Source: Sindora glabra | Lineage: Eukaryota; Streptophyta; Magnoliopsida; Fabales; Fabaceae | Reading direction: 5' to 3' | Length of the DNA stretch: 64,000 nucleotides | Assembly: GCA_020226215.1 (NCBI GenBank) | Contig: CM035230.1 | Location: 25,029,883 to 25,093,882 of the forward strand | Shown here: piece after piece, positions 34,661-47,812 of the stretch | Layout of the letters: each line of letters starts with the position of its first letter | Numbering within the stretch: position 1 is the stretch's first letter | Made by a program: the position numbers and the translations under genes | The notes under the pieces: generated by a model | Seen by the model: the letters and a program-made list of their open reading frames with translations, nothing else | Database searches by the model: none | Told to the model about the DNA's origin: nothing

Positions 34661-37426
34661 GGTGGATATATGCTCATTAATTTCTTGTAATTCATTTCTT
34701 TTTATTTTGAATGTTTTAATATCAAAATGAGTACATTCAATCTTTACTACTTCTATGTCATGTGTTACATTTTTTATTTGTCATCTGCTCATAAACTTTC
34801 TACTAAGATAATTACTTATTTATTTATAGTTCATTATATGCTAAATTAATTAATTGAATTAGTCTTGATAGTAATATGTTAATTGTGTACAAATTGTAGT
34901 ACTTCAAAAAGAAGCCCAACCATACACTAGAAAATAACTTAATGAGGTTAAAAAAGGTTATATTAATTAAGAGGTTGTAAGTTAATTATTAATAGTTGAC
35001 TTAGTTGTAAATGAATTATTGTAACTTATATTTTAATGTATAAATGAGAGTTCAAAAACTTTGTATGAAACCTTCTACAATTTGTTATACTATTGTCAAT
35101 TTTATCCCATTTTGTAGTTGTTTTGTAATGTTTCTATAGGTGTCAATTGGTTGTTTTTTATATGTCAATTAGTTTTATGGATTTAAAAAAATTAGTGCTT
35201 GAAAAGATTTCAATTTTCTACTTAAAATTGATATCTTTTAGTTTACAACATCAGTTGCTATATAAAAAATTGACATTAATTGTTTGTTAATGAATAACAT
35301 TATTGTATTTTACACATTGGTTTTTTGCAAATAAATAATGTCTAAACTTAAGACATTGGCACAAGTTAAAAATAAAAGAAATGGAGCAACAATATCATTT
35401 GTAAATTTCATCATGGGCCTTTTTTAACTCTAAATTGATTCTCTCTAATGAAGTATACTCTCCTTCCAAGTTAAAATTGATTCTCATTGATTGTATGTTT
35501 TTTCTCACTAGATATTTTCACAAAAATGAATATCTATTAACTTATCGCTAAATTTGTGAAGTTGTAAGTTCATTAGAAAAATAAAGGATTTAAAAATAAA
35601 GATTTGTTTAGTTTTTATTTTTATTATTGCAATTTAGTTTTTAGTTTTATAATCTATCATATCTTATTACTTTTCATTTTAATGTAACTTTATAGGCTTG
35701 TACAAGTAAGAAATTTAATTTAATTTTTCTTTTTTAGTTTTCAATCATATAATTTATATGAAATGTGTACCATCATTTTCTCAAAATTTAATAAATGTTC
35801 ATCATATCTATAAGCATTGGTTTTATTTTTTTTTTCTAGAGAGCACTGAGTAATACGTATCAAGATAATATTTAGCACATCACTCATCTATGACGAGGGT
35901 ATTCAATATAAATTTTCATAATTTTTAAACTTTTGTTGCAAGATTTATTATTTAAAACTGGTATCATTGAGAATATATAGTTTTATATAGGATATTATTT
36001 TCTATTTTTTGGTACAGTGTCCAAGAAGGTTTAAGATAAAGAGAATAAGGAGGATTCGAGAAGAGGAACTAACAGAAAAGGTTAGGATTAGGAAGGAGGA
36101 ACTGGGATAGGGGAAGTAATGCACATTTAGTAAGAAATGTGCAATATACCACTCAATTATTAATATAAATTCAAGAGGCAAATCTAAATTAGGCATTAAG
36201 TATTTATAAATGATCCGAATTGAATGTTACTTTTCATGCCTTTAGTATAAGATATGATGTTTTGTTTCTTATATGATAATCAATGTTATTATAATATTTT
36301 ATGAGTGTTTTGAAATTGATATGAAATATTATTTACAATGGTGCTTGATTATCGTAAACAAACATCTAATCCTCGAAACACCTAAAATCAATCAACTACT
36401 CTATAATAGTATAATTATAAAAATAATGATAGATAACCCAAAAAAGTCACTCTAAAATAGTTAGCAATGCAACATATAATGCTAATTTTTTTCTTCATTT
36501 TATTTAGAACATTGTTTGAAAATTTTAAAGCACTATAATTAATGAAATTTATTCGATCAAATAAGTCATAACAATGATTGATGAAGTAATTCCTTTCATG
36601 ATTCAATTTATTACAAAAGTATAAATCATTATAATTAATTTTAATTAATTTAAATTAATGCAATAATTTTGAAAATTTTCAAACTATATATACTAATGAA
36701 CATTTCTTCCTTAGTATTATATCATTCTCTATCTTGATTTGCTCAATTTTCTATTCAATAATAGAAGACAAAGCAAAACAACTAAAGGAGCATTGAAATG
36801 ATCCTTCTCAATGGATAGGTTTGTACATCTTTACAAAAAATTAATATATATTTTTTTATTTTTTTCAAACATGTGATGTATTGTTTTTGTTTTTTTAGAA
36901 TTTAAGATTTATTCTTATATTTCCAATGCTCATGATGAAAATTTTAACAAATATCTTTGTGAAAGAAATGTTTATATAATATTGAAATTTGTAGTTTGAA
37001 AGATTCAAAAAGATTATCACTATTCTTAAAATGAGTTCTTTGTGAATTTTAACATTAAAACATAATTATCAAAATATAAAGATGGATCAATTGATCGACA
37101 TGAATTTTACTCAATTCAATGGGACAAAATAGTTAATGAGAGTCAAAATAGGATATATTTAATTAAAAACTCATTCAATTACACATTAATTTACGAGTAT
37201 AGTAATAACTTTTTCATATATATATATAAACACGTAATTTGAATGCCTATTGGAATACTTAGTTAATTTTGATATCTTTTTTTATTCAAATATTGCTTAT
37301 TATATAGTAATATCATAAATACTTTTTAATTTGACCAATAAAAGTTTTTAATTAATTAGTGTAACTCTTTAAAATTATTTAAATAATTTATTTCCTAATG
37401 AAAGGTTATATGAATTTATAAAAGTG

Positions 37427-37431
<5 letters not shown>
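34661..37431. other. AT-rich intergenic DNA
   Basis: No gene. Open frames at 36002-36196 (-), 36273-36455 (+) and 36415-36606 (-) show no motifs. 36010-36130 is a purine-rich patch of unknown origin. Confidence 0.45.

Positions 37432-37492
<61 letters not shown>
37432..37492. repeat. (AT)n microsatellite, about 30 units
   Basis: An uninterrupted AT run of 61 bases, able to extrude as a cruciform and likely unstable in length. Confidence 0.97.
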
Positions 37493-37496
<4 letters not shown>

Positions 37497-37609
37497 TTAG
37501 CTATTTTATATAAATACCAGTTATAGCTTTTCCTCTATTATAGAAATTATTATTTTCTTTTATTTTTTAAATTATAAAATAGTTAAAATAACATAGAAGA
37601 ATAACACAA

Positions 37610-38385
37610 AAATGATTTTTAATTATTCACTTATCTTTAAAATATATTTCATAATAAATTAAATGTTTCATCTAATATTTTACATTGTGAACAGATTTTA
37701 TAATCAAGACAATATTTTTTAATTCTTTTAAAAATTTTTTCATTGTCAGATTATAAACATTTAATAATACAATTGAATATATTGTGATGATAAAAACTAA
37801 TTTAAACATAATTAGTAAATATGATAATTAATTATAACAATCAATTACTTCCATTCAAAAATAAAAAATCTAAATTTTCATTAGTTTCTAATTTGGAATA
37901 AATTTTATTAGCAAAATTATTGATTATTGATTGATTGACTTTTACTTTTAATTATTTTATCCACTTTTATTTTTAATATTGGTAAATTTTTATTAAATGA
38001 AAGTTAATTGTAATACCCTTTTTTATGACAATATATACTATTTTTTTATTTTTCATGATTATGTTATTTTTTAATATTCACTGCAAAAAAAAATATGATA
38101 ATCTTTGGCATGTTCTAGAGTGGTTTTATTAAAATTTAATATAATATTAATATTAATTATCATAATTAATTATAAAAACCAAATATTCCTATTATTTACT
38201 TGCCTTTAAAATATATTTCATAATTAATCAAAAGTTTCTTCTAATATTTGGTGTCATGAGTGATTTTTATAATTAGATTAATATTTCTAATTATTTTAAA
38301 ATATTTTTAAAATATTTTTTTAATTATGAGATTATGAATAATTGGTAATAAAATCAAATGTATTTCGATTAATAATCTTTTATTT
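37610..38385 (+). repeat. Diverged direct duplication, 569-bp offset
   Basis: 37610-37800 and about 38175-38380 share CTTTAAAATATATTTCATAA, then TTTC.TCTAATATTT, then TTTTATAAT.A.A.TAATATTT in the same order. The offset measured at the first anchor is 569. Between them is unrelated A/T sequence. Confidence 0.6.
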
Positions 38386-40114
38386 AGTATTTTTTTTTCC
38401 TGAGGGATCGTAACTATAACCCTATATTAAGTAATCACAAGGTTGAGAGACATAAGATGTGATAGTGAATTAATAGTAATCAAAGTCCACATTGCTCAAT
38501 ATTGATACATTTCAAAGTATTACAAACTAAATTAACATACTTCCATCAAACTCATGCTTTTTGATGATTGGGTATCATTTTTTTTTAAAGTTATATGTTC
38601 TACGCATTATATATTTTTTATTGTTATATAATAGTTGTTATTTTCTCTCCATATAATACCTTTTTATGAATAATGCTTGAGACTTAATCTCATTATGCAT
38701 ATTTTTTATTTAGATTTCGACCATTGAAATAACTATCCAAAAAAATTTATTTTAAAGGTTTAATGATATGCTAGTTGAAAAGACATGCATATGATATTGA
38801 ACTTTGAGGTTGATATTTCGATAAAGATGAAAAGTACAAGCTAAATTGGCATCATTGCTTTTTAAATTTCAAAAGAATAATTTGGTTTATAAATTTATCA
38901 ATATTCTCATCTATCAATTTAATTTTATGCCCTACAAGTATATTTTCTTGGTATGAGAAAAATTACAATATATTTATGTAAATTATTATATTATTTAAAT
39001 GAATTTAAATGCTATAGATTTATTATCATCATCATCATCATCTGTTAAAAAGAAACCAAATGGTGGTGATCTTAAAAGGAAAATTGATACAATCATGAAA
39101 ATTTATTTTAGTTTGATATCACCGGTGTGTAAGACTTACTAATTTTAATTTTCTTTTTTAGGATGTAATCTTTGATTATATTAACTCCGGTCCATTAATT
39201 TAACTTATAGATATTGATTAGAAAAAAATAATATATGTATAATAGGAATCGGACTCTGCAATGACAAGCAATCAAATGTATACGAGGTCAAAGATAAAAT
39301 ATAAATATGGGATAATAGCATGTTTTTCATTTTTTTTATGTCTTCAAATGAAAGTAATTTGATTTAATCAACAACAATGATTACTTTATGATTCGTAATT
39401 TAATCTTTAAATAAATGTTTGAATTATTTTATAATTTGGTTATGTATTTATTTTTATATCTATTAATATTTTATATTTTTATTAGGTTACTTTATTATTA
39501 ATTAACAATATCATCATGTTATGATAAGCAAATTATTAGGATTTTTTTATTCTCATTTAATATTAAATTGGTACTTTATGGCATTTCCATCGATAGATGG
39601 TATTTGATAATAAATCTCCTTTAAATAAAATATTTTTTAAAAAATGATGAAAATCAAAGTATTAAAAAACTTATCAACAATATATATATAATTGATATTC
39701 AGTATATCTTATAAAATTTTCAAATGCCTTCATAAGATATTTCACTATCTCAACCATTTTTTAACCTTCCAATAATTTTTTATGTAATTAATGTACTTAT
39801 GATAAAATTTTATTATCAATTAATTCATTATGGTAAAATTTTATTACTACATTAAAATACATTTTTCAAAGCTTAAGATAGCGTTAACTCATCATAATTA
39901 ATAAAACTAAGTATGACTTTAGATTAAAAATCAAATTTCTAGAATTACAATTAATTTAAATTAACTTTGATTCAAATTTTAAATTGGTAAAGATTTGGTA
40001 ATAGCCTTAATTAATTTTTAATAATTTCAATGATATCTTTAAATAATTAACATAATTTTAACGTATTTTCATTATAAATTATTTATTTTAATAAAATTAT
40101 AAAATAAAATTAGT
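38386..40114. other. AT-rich intergenic DNA
   Basis: No gene. A short (ATC)n run of six units lies at 39025-39042. Confidence 0.45.
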
Positions 40115-40870
40115 TAAGTTTTGGTATAATTAGTTTTTTTAATTAATAGAATTGAGTGAAATATCAATTCAAAAATCAAAAATTTTAAAATAGATATATT
40201 AATGCAAGAGATAACATATTCTTTTGATCTTAATATACAATATTTTAATATCATAAATATATAAATTACTAATAAAGAATAATATGATAGTAGATATAAA
40301 ATTGGTACTAGTAACGTTAAAGATTTTTTTAACTGAATTGATGAAGTCATAATTTTAATGAAAATATTGATATATGATAATATAAATCAATTAACAAATA
40401 CAATAAAAAATATGATGTTTAAGAGGATGTTCAAAAATTTGTAATAGTGGTAAGTATATAATAATTTTCACATAATTAGCTTTAGAAAAATCTAAAATGC
40501 AATCATTCAATTTTTAATGTAATTAATTTTCTATTTAATAAAATTGAATGTAATGTCAAATTAAAATTTATATTAATATTATAAATATATTAATTTAAAA
40601 TTTAATGTCATTTTTTATCTTAATAAATAACATATTAATACCATAAATATATAAATTAGGAATAAGAAAATAATGTGATAGGATATATAATTGGTATTAA
40701 TATGTTTTAAAGATTTTTTAGGTAAATTAGTAAAGTCAAAACTTTAATAATAATATTGATATGTGATGATAATAGTCAACTAATAAATACAATGAAAAAT
40801 ATAATATTTTTGGAGGTATTTGAAAATTTATTATTGTAATAAGCATATAATAATTTTCATATTATGAACT
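40115..40870 (+). repeat. Diverged tandem duplication, ~390-bp period
   Basis: CATAAATATATAAATTA starts at 40252 and again at 40642 (offset 390). Flanking blocks are shared in order, including TAATTAATTTT, AATTGGTA.TA.TA, TAAAGATTTTTT, ATTGATAT.TGAT.ATA and ATAATAATTTTCA. Around 75-80% alike by eye. The 78-codon minus-strand frame inside copy 1 is not conserved in copy 2, so it is not a gene. Confidence 0.8.
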
Positions 40871-41034
40871 TCATAATTATTATATTTTATATATTATAAG
40901 ATATTTAATATTATTTTATTTTTGCAAGTATATTTAGGTTAAATTCATTTTCAAAATCTTATGACCATATTATTATGAATTAGTTAAACTATGGATTATG
41001 AAAGCTTTTGTTTTCCTTTATTTTTTTATGTTAT

Positions 41035-41107
41035 TCCAAAGATGAATTTTATATTTATGTGGTTTCTTATTTTTGGACGTGATTCTAAAGATGAATTTTA
41101 TATTTAT
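41035..41107 (+). repeat. Short direct repeat, 49-bp period
   Basis: AAAGATGAATTTTATATTTA occurs at 41038 and 41087. Confidence 0.85.
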
Positions 41108-41399
41108 TTTAATATATTTCTATTAAATTCTTTATTGAAATGATGTTAATAATAATTGTTTTGTTAAATTTTTATGTTATATCAAATTATATATCATTAA
41201 AACAATTTTAATCAGGTACTTACATTATTTTTCTATGATTGGCACAAGTCCTCCACTAATATTAATAGTTACTCTATTATTTTTATACAATTTAATTTAT
41301 AATTAATTTAAATGTATAATTTCTTTATATTAGTAAAATCAATATATATTAATTTAAAATTATAGTTAATGGAAGAAAGAAGTAATTGTAATTAAAAGG

Positions 41400-41700
41400 A
41401 AGAAAGAATTGTAAAATTATATGAGTTTGGGGAATAAACTAATAAATTGGCGAAAATCAATTAGAGTATGGGCCCGATCAAAATATATACTTCTCATAAG
41501 ATTTATGAAAAAGAAAAAAAAAATTACTAGGATAAATTTGCCCCACAATTCATACCAGGGGCACGGAAGTCCGGACCTTGCATCAGACAATGATGAGTTG
41601 CATCTCGTGTGGGCCCTATTGGCAAGAATGTTACGAGTTCAAAAGAACACTGGGGCTGGCAACATTAACATATTAAATACATAATAGCTCACGTGACATA
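41400..41700. other. GC-richer island, unrecognised
   Basis: 41560-41690 has many CpG and GGGCC steps and ends with CTCACGTGACAT, an ACGT-core element of the kind bound by plant bZIP/bHLH factors. An 87-codon open frame (41421-41684) spans the island but its first half is A-rich low complexity and I know no homologous motif. It may be fragmentary promoter or exon sequence. Confidence 0.25.
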
Positions 41701-42139
41701 ATTTAAATTAAATTATCAAATTAATTATATATTTCAAAACAAATATCTTAGATTCTAACGTGCGTGTGCATAGATGCAATCGTAATAAGAAGAATAAAAT
41801 ACAATTAATTTTTAAAAAATTTCATTTAATTACATTCTTATTTTTTATTATAAATATAGATTCAATTTATTATCATTCTCAAATAAATTGTAATTCACAA
41901 ATCGAAACAATTCGGTATTCGAATTTGAATAAATCGATTATTTAAATTTTATTTTATTTTAATTGTAAATTTAGATAAACCGATTCATATGAATTAAAAT
42001 TTGGATAAATTAATTTATAAATTTATAGTTAAAATTTACAAAATAAATTAAATCGAAGATATATATAAATCAAGCTGGAGCACATAAAACTTAATCTATC
42101 TTGAAATAAATTTATTTATATAAATTAAAATTTATACAA

Positions 42140-42490
42140 ATCAGCTCGAATCAAACCAGATCAATCCATCCTAGACCTACACCAAGTAACCCAATTACTT
42201 GATAAATTCTATCGTGCTCCCCGAATAAAGTAACGTGCTTTTATTTCAAAAAGAGAGAAAAAGAGATGAAGCAGTGGGGCCTACACCAAGTCCCATTTAT
42301 GTGGGCTACGCCCGCTATTTTATTTTATTTTTCTCTTTCTTATGTAGCAAGATACGATAACTCGCTCCCGCAGCATGATAGAAATTTTCCCATTACCTCT
42401 ACAATTTCTCAGAACTCCCATATAATATATTATGTTTTCCGGACGAAAAGAAAAGGTTGTTCCCGTTGTAAGTTATAATTTAATTTTCAC
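42140..42490. other. GC-richer island, unrecognised
   Basis: A 70-codon frame at 42266-42478 starts MKQWGLHQVPFMWATP and stops directly after a GTTGTAAGTTATAA context that could serve as a splice donor. No domain is recognised. A repeat of CTACACCAAGT at about 42177 and 42281 is noted. It could be a decayed exon, but evidence is insufficient. Confidence 0.2.
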
Positions 42491-43295
42491 GATCCATTTG
42501 TGGTGACGAAATTTTGGAATACTGTTAATTATAATTATAATGTCAGTATTGGTGAAGAAATTTTTTAAAAAATATTAATTCAAGTCATTTATTTGAATTT
42601 TATATATAAGTATTATATTATTCTACAAAGGTTGAATGCAAAAATTATTATAAATCTATCATTTCAAAACTGCATACAATACTGTTTAAAATTTTTCTTC
42701 AATTATAGAAGTTACACTTTTTTATTAAAAAAGTATAGAGAAAAATAAAAATATTTTACAAAAGTTATAAATGTAAATTTTTTTTGATAAAAAAACGGAG
42801 CTACTGCCCGAAAAAGAAAAGAGCATTAAAATACATTAATAGAGCGGGTCATAGGGAATCTCATAGCATCAACAAATACTATATAAATGTAAAATTTTTA
42901 ATACATACTAAAGCATGACCTTATTTGATATTTTTATAAAAGGATGGGTTAGTTTCCTACATTTGTTTAGAAAATTGATACTATTAATTTGGAATAAGAA
43001 AGTCATATTTTCTTTTATGTTTGAACTCAATGTCTGTATAATTTGAATCTCTTATATGAAAAAATTGTATCTAATAAGAAATTTTACTTTTAAATGAGAA
43101 AAAATTAATAAAAACAAATATTATATGTAAAATAATCACCTACTAACCCAAGGGTTTAGGTTTGCCAATGATTTAGTGACCTTACTTTTTTTAGCTTTGC
43201 ATTGGTGGTGGTAAGGAGATTTGAATCTAAAACTTCCATGAGACAATATAAATCTTTCACCATCAACTTTTCACCTTCTAGCTTAACCTTTTTAT
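42491..43295. other. Intergenic DNA before the forward gypsy LTR
   Basis: No gene. If 43296 is the start of a 3' LTR, integrase coding should precede it, but none is readable here. This favours a solo or truncated LTR. Confidence 0.4.
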
Positions 43296-44069
43296 TGTTA
43301 TACCTATTATAATTTAAAATATTTTATGAAAAATTAATTAATTATAATATATTTATAAATAAACTTTCTATTTATAAATTGACTTATAAATAAATAAATG
43401 AGGATAGTTTAAAGAAAAATGTAATGGAAGATGAGTGTGAAAGTATGGAAGAGATTAAGGGAATTCTTGCCACCCTAGGCATATACCCTTTACATTTCCT
43501 CAAAACTTAGCCTAACCCTTCATTTTCTCTCGATGCCAACTAAACTGTTCATCCTCTTCTTAATCTCAAGCATAATCTCTAATCTTTCTTTTCACTCTAT
43601 TTTCTTTTTAAATTAAGCAAGGTAAGAACTCCTGCACTCCACTCTTTTTAACATTTATTTTGCATTTTCCCTTTTGATTCTAGATGATGGAAGATTTGGA
43701 TCAAATAAGATTTTAGTGCCCTAACCCTATGTCGTTGATTTTTAGATGATTAGAAGCAAGCTAGCCTTTGTTCCTACAATTCATTATCTCCTCCACAATC
43801 AGTGAATAAACATTTTAACTATTATTGTGCGGTTCAGATGATTAGGTTTAGTATTAAGTTAAGTTTCTATTTGATATCTCGTAATTTGCTAATTTATGCT
43901 ATAAAGTTGATGTTAGATAAAAGTCTATGAGGAAATTGATGCATATGAGGTTGTTTTCATGTTTAATAGTGGTTATATTGCATGATTTGGTATAATATAT
44001 GAGATTTGGATGAGTTTCCTCATGTATGAACAATGTATTTCTTTACAAAAATGTATAAATGCAAGTGTG

Positions 44070-44390
44070 AATCAATTCATCGAGTTCAATATGCAAAAAT
44101 TACAATCTTGAATCTATTCATGAATTGATTCAACCCTTATAAAACTAAATGTAAGGGAATTAAATTCATTATTGAATTAATTTAATAAGGTCAAAGGTTA
44201 ACTCCCTTATATTAGATCGATTCATAAATTGATTTATGCCTTTCAGAACCACATTAAATGACTTGAATCAATTTCCTAATTGATTTAAAACTTTCAAAAT
44301 TGCATAATAAGTGACTTAAATTGACTCTTTAATCGATTTAGGCCTTACAAAAATTTAAATTAATTCTTAAATTGATTCATGAAGCATAAA
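44070..44390 (+). repeat. ~52-bp subrepeats inside the gypsy LTR
   Basis: AATTGATT-type cores recur near 44124, 44176, 44228, 44279, 44332 and 44370, i.e. about every 52 bases, each within TGAATC-ATTC-TGAATTGATTCA-like imperfect palindromes. Copy A has a similar set at 7540-7780. Confidence 0.6.
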
Positions 44391-45122
44391 ACTTTGATTT
44401 TATAGCATGATCACTTAAATTAAGCTACTTATGATCTAGTTATGTAATAAGTGCATTGGAAATGATGTGATAGAGTTGTAAACCTATTTTAAATGCACAA
44501 GTAGTGATTTTGACATGATTTTTATTGAAATTTGATTATAACCCTTATGAATTAAGTTGAAAAGTATGTTAAGGATGAATTATAGATACTCATGATTGTA
44601 TAATGAATTCAATAATTGCTTGTAAGAGATAACGATGACTTGAAGGGACAAGAATAGACTTGTGAAGGATAACTATGGATGGAAGTTATAGGTAGATTCA
44701 CATATTTTTTATGTGTTCTTTAAAATGACATGGAAATGTTATTAGTTAATTTGAAATTATAGAAATGATGGTATTATACACATGAATATGTGTAATTTTA
44801 CTAACACTTGATCTGTTGGATATATGAGAGGTGAATTAGAGTCAAAGAAGGGTAATGTATTTGGTAAGTTAATGTTTGTTATGATATAATTTTCTTTGGA
44901 TTTCTTATTCACTAAGCTTTAAACTTATAAAACTTTTGGAGCTTTCACTAGTTTGGGTAAAGTTGAGACATGGATATTTTTATTTACAAATAGATATATC
45001 TTCTTTAACTTTCTCCTTAGTGGACCTTAAGCTGTAGTAAGTAATGGATAGACATGTGTTTGTAAACAACAGTAATTTTGCTTCAAGGATATTGGTTAGG
45101 CAAGCTTATTTTAGAAAATGCT

Positions 45123-45194
45123 AGATATCACACTGCTATAGAATAGCTAATTGATATTAGATAACACACTACTATAGAATAACTGATTAACATT
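45123..45194 (+). repeat. 36-bp tandem duplication
   Basis: 45123-45158 and 45159-45194 both read AGATA-CACACT-CTATAGAATA then CTGATT or CTAATT and end in ATT. Only a few mismatches separate them. Confidence 0.8.
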
Positions 45195-45252
45195 AGATGT
45201 TTAGAAAATTATACATAGGTAATCAATGAACTTTTACTTGAGGGTTGTTGTA

Positions 45253-46612
45253 TATCCATTTTTAATGTTAGTTCTATAAGCATAGTAAATGATAACAATA
45301 GCATTAATTTTCACATTGATAAAAACTAACATAATTTATTTTTCTAGCATTGTTGGAAATAATATTAAACATCACTTTTTTTAAATAATTAACATGTAAT
45401 TTTTATAATACCATGTTAATTTTATTTAATAACTAATATGGGTTATCTCACCTTATCTACCCAAACCCCATCCCAATGTTCCTCATTCCTTCATCCCAAT
45501 CCCATTGTCCTATTCCTCATTCACTCATCTACTACCCCAAACCCTAACCTATCCCTTTTTCCTTACTCCTTCAACTTCCTTATTTTCCTTATATTCAAGC
45601 TTATAAAATATTTTAACAAGAAATAGAAACTAATATCTTCTATAACTTTATAGAATTCTAATTAAATTATTTCAAAGAATAAATTTGATAATAAAAGATT
45701 AAAAATTGTGAAAGGTTATATATAATGCCCTAATTAGAGATACATGCTTTATTAAATCTATCTTTATACATATTGCTTAATATGTAAGGTTTGCATTCCC
45801 TAAAAAAATATTTTTAAATATAATACTATAGATGCAATGAGCATTCAAAAAAATCTAGTATATGATATTACATATTCATATAAATAAAAAGTAAATAACA
45901 TCACCAAATACTAAAGAAGATGAATGAAATCAAATTTCTTACTTGTATAAACCTATAAAAGTTGCATCAAAATGATAGGCATCAAATCTATTATCAATTA
46001 TGAAATTAGAAACTAAATTACAAGAACAAACATAAAAACTAAAATAAATCTTTACATCTATATTATATACTTTTTTCCAATAAGTGATAAACTTCACATA
46101 TTTAACCACAAGTTAGTTGAGCTTTAATCCTATAAAGTAATTAGTGAGTGAAAATTGAAAATCAAAGAGAATCATCTTAAGGTTAGAAGGAGATCATACC
46201 TCATTAGATAGATTATCATTTTAGAATTGGAAAAGTTTTAGGATGAAATTTACAAATGGCATCATGCTTTACTTATTATATTTTCACCTCGCACCATACT
46301 TTAGCCCTTTTATTTTTAAATCACATTAGGGGATATAGGTTCCCACATCAATTACTACAAAACATTAATGTTTAAAGATAACTTAGGTGGATAACTCTTT
46401 AATATTAGATGTTGATTAAACATAAAACCTACAGTCATCTTTAACAAAATGACATTATCATATTAAATAATGTTTAACATTAGTTATTAAAAAAGAACCA
46501 ATGTTATAATAATTGAATGTTGATTATTGAAATAATTAATTTATTTTGCTTTGATAACTTTTTCATTAAAATTAATTCAATTATACACATTAAACTAAAA
46601 ATTCAAATTAAA

Positions 46613-46615
<3 letters not shown>
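45253..46615. mobile_element. Possible CACTA-like non-autonomous element
   Basis: The two sides of this interval (45260-45390 and 46345-46520) are dense in short motifs in both orientations: ATGTTAGTT, AACATTAGTTATTA, ATGTTTAACATTAG, TTAGATGTTGATTAAACA. ATTACTACAAAACATT at 46352 resembles a CACTACAAAA terminus. This is the style of CACTA subterminal repeats. No transposase and no exact inverted termini were found. The 62-codon frame at 45438-45626 is a simple C/T-rich stretch. Confidence 0.25.

Positions 46616-46700
<85 letters not shown>
46616..46700. repeat. (TA)n microsatellite, about 42 units
   Basis: Uninterrupted 85-base TA run, the longest simple repeat in the window. The Tyr-Ile repeat frame over it (46517-46819) is an artefact. 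Confidence 0.98.
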
Positions 46701-46703
<3 letters not shown>

Positions 46704-47100
46704 ATATTTATACAACATTTATGTTTATCCAAATGTATAGTTCATTTATATTCATCTCAAAAATATATATCAAAACATACGATCTAATTTATGATTTTGC
46801 AAGTGGTATCAAACAATGATTTTAGAGTTTAAGTATATATTTTGTAAGAAGACTAGTATTATTTTATGAACTAATTAATTTTTTAATTCAATTTATTGTA
46901 AGAAAAATTAATAGCATTAAAATTCTTTATGGCATTTCCACTTTTATATACAATTAAATAGAGATGGATAACAAATGATTGAATATAAAAATAAAAAAAT
47001 GATAAAAAAGAAAAATAATTATGAAAATATATTCTACAATTTCATTTATTTTCATATCAGTCTATTAACATATATATCGAAAATGTTATAATTTACAATG
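46701..47100. other. AT-rich intergenic DNA
   Basis: Nothing recognised. Confidence 0.5.
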
Positions 47101-47129
47101 AATAATAGAAATACTAAGAACATCAAAGA

Positions 47130-47730
47130 CAGGTTCTAAAATGGAGGGTGGTGTTGATCAACAACTTCTGGAACCCATCAATATAGATGAATTTTAAGAT
47201 AAAGGATGTAGATTATCATATTTAGCATTGACTAAGGATATTGAGAAAATTCTAGAATTGATAAAAAAATCCTTGAATGGATTTAACAGACCCTAAAACT
47301 TTCACAATAGCATTAGAATTGCTAAATATGATGATATATAACTTCCAAATTAGAAGCCTTCCTTTTGATAAGGGTGTAGATTGATGGCTTTTGGAATCTA
47401 TGAATAGAGATGGCTTCTAAGATAGAAGGTGAAGATGTTTTACAAATTGATGATAAGTTGTAATGAGAAAAAGTGGCATCACTATTCATGCATATACAAA
47501 TTTATTAACACAAGAATGTTATAGTACTTCTTCTCACTATAATATATCTTCATATTACAACTTATTTGGGCTTTTTTTATATCTCTAGATGGGTTGTAAA
47601 TTGATGACAAAATTATAATGAGAAGAGGCAACATCATAATTCATGCATTTAGAAACCTATTAACATATGAATGGAAATATTACCTCTTCCCATTATAATT
47701 TATCTTCATATTACAACTTATCTCTATGTT
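47130..47730 (+). repeat. Tandem array of imperfect foldbacks
   Basis: Two units with a 154-bp offset (AAATTGATGA at 47444 and 47598) each contain an inverted repeat. In unit 1, ATAAGTTGTAAT (47453-47464) pairs exactly with ATTACAACTTAT (47554-47565). In unit 2, ATTATAATGAGAAGAGG (47612-47628) pairs with 47693-47709 at 16 of 17 positions. An upstream block (47135-47210) also recurs, worn, at about 47360-47430 (TCTAAAATGGAGGG / TCTAAGATAGAAGG). No coding content. It may be MITE-derived. Confidence 0.6.
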
Positions 47731-47812
47731 TTTTAATATTTTTAAAAGTACAAGGAAAGCAATATTTAGAAGTGATGAACAAAACTTAGACATCAATTAT
47801 TAATAAAAATTT

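Larger units (their letters stand above)
43296..45252 (+). repeat. Ty3/gypsy-family LTR, forward (copy C), likely solo
   Basis: Head TGTTATACCTATTATAATTT matches the head of copy A. The order of shared blocks is the same as in copy A: head, pyrimidine-rich tract (43500-43610), AAGGTAAG at 43619-43626, AATTGATT subrepeats, ATAACT.ATGGATGGAAGTT and TTCACTAAGCTTTAAACTTA (about 44908). The end GGTTGTTGTA resembles the GGTTGTTACA end at 54971. No primer site follows and no integrase precedes, so it is probably a solo LTR. No exact target duplication could be shown. Confidence 0.6.

Noticed and set aside
40114..40350. 78-codon minus-strand frame
   Set aside because: It lies in a tandemly duplicated unit and is not kept open in the second copy.
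41421..41684. 87-codon frame over the GC-richer island
   Set aside because: The first half is A-rich low complexity and no domain is recognisable, so I list the island but not a gene.
42780..42860. Patch with ACGGAGCTACTGCCCG as a possible tRNA or organelle insert
   Set aside because: It does not fold into a tRNA cloverleaf on inspection and I could not match it to a plastid or mitochondrial gene.
44070..44390. Regular repeats with spacing as a CRISPR array
   Set aside because: The repeats are imperfect, the spacers are not distinct, and the setting is a plant LTR.
46517..46819. 100-codon frame with a Tyr-Ile repeat
   Set aside because: It is the (TA)n microsatellite and has no protein features outside it.
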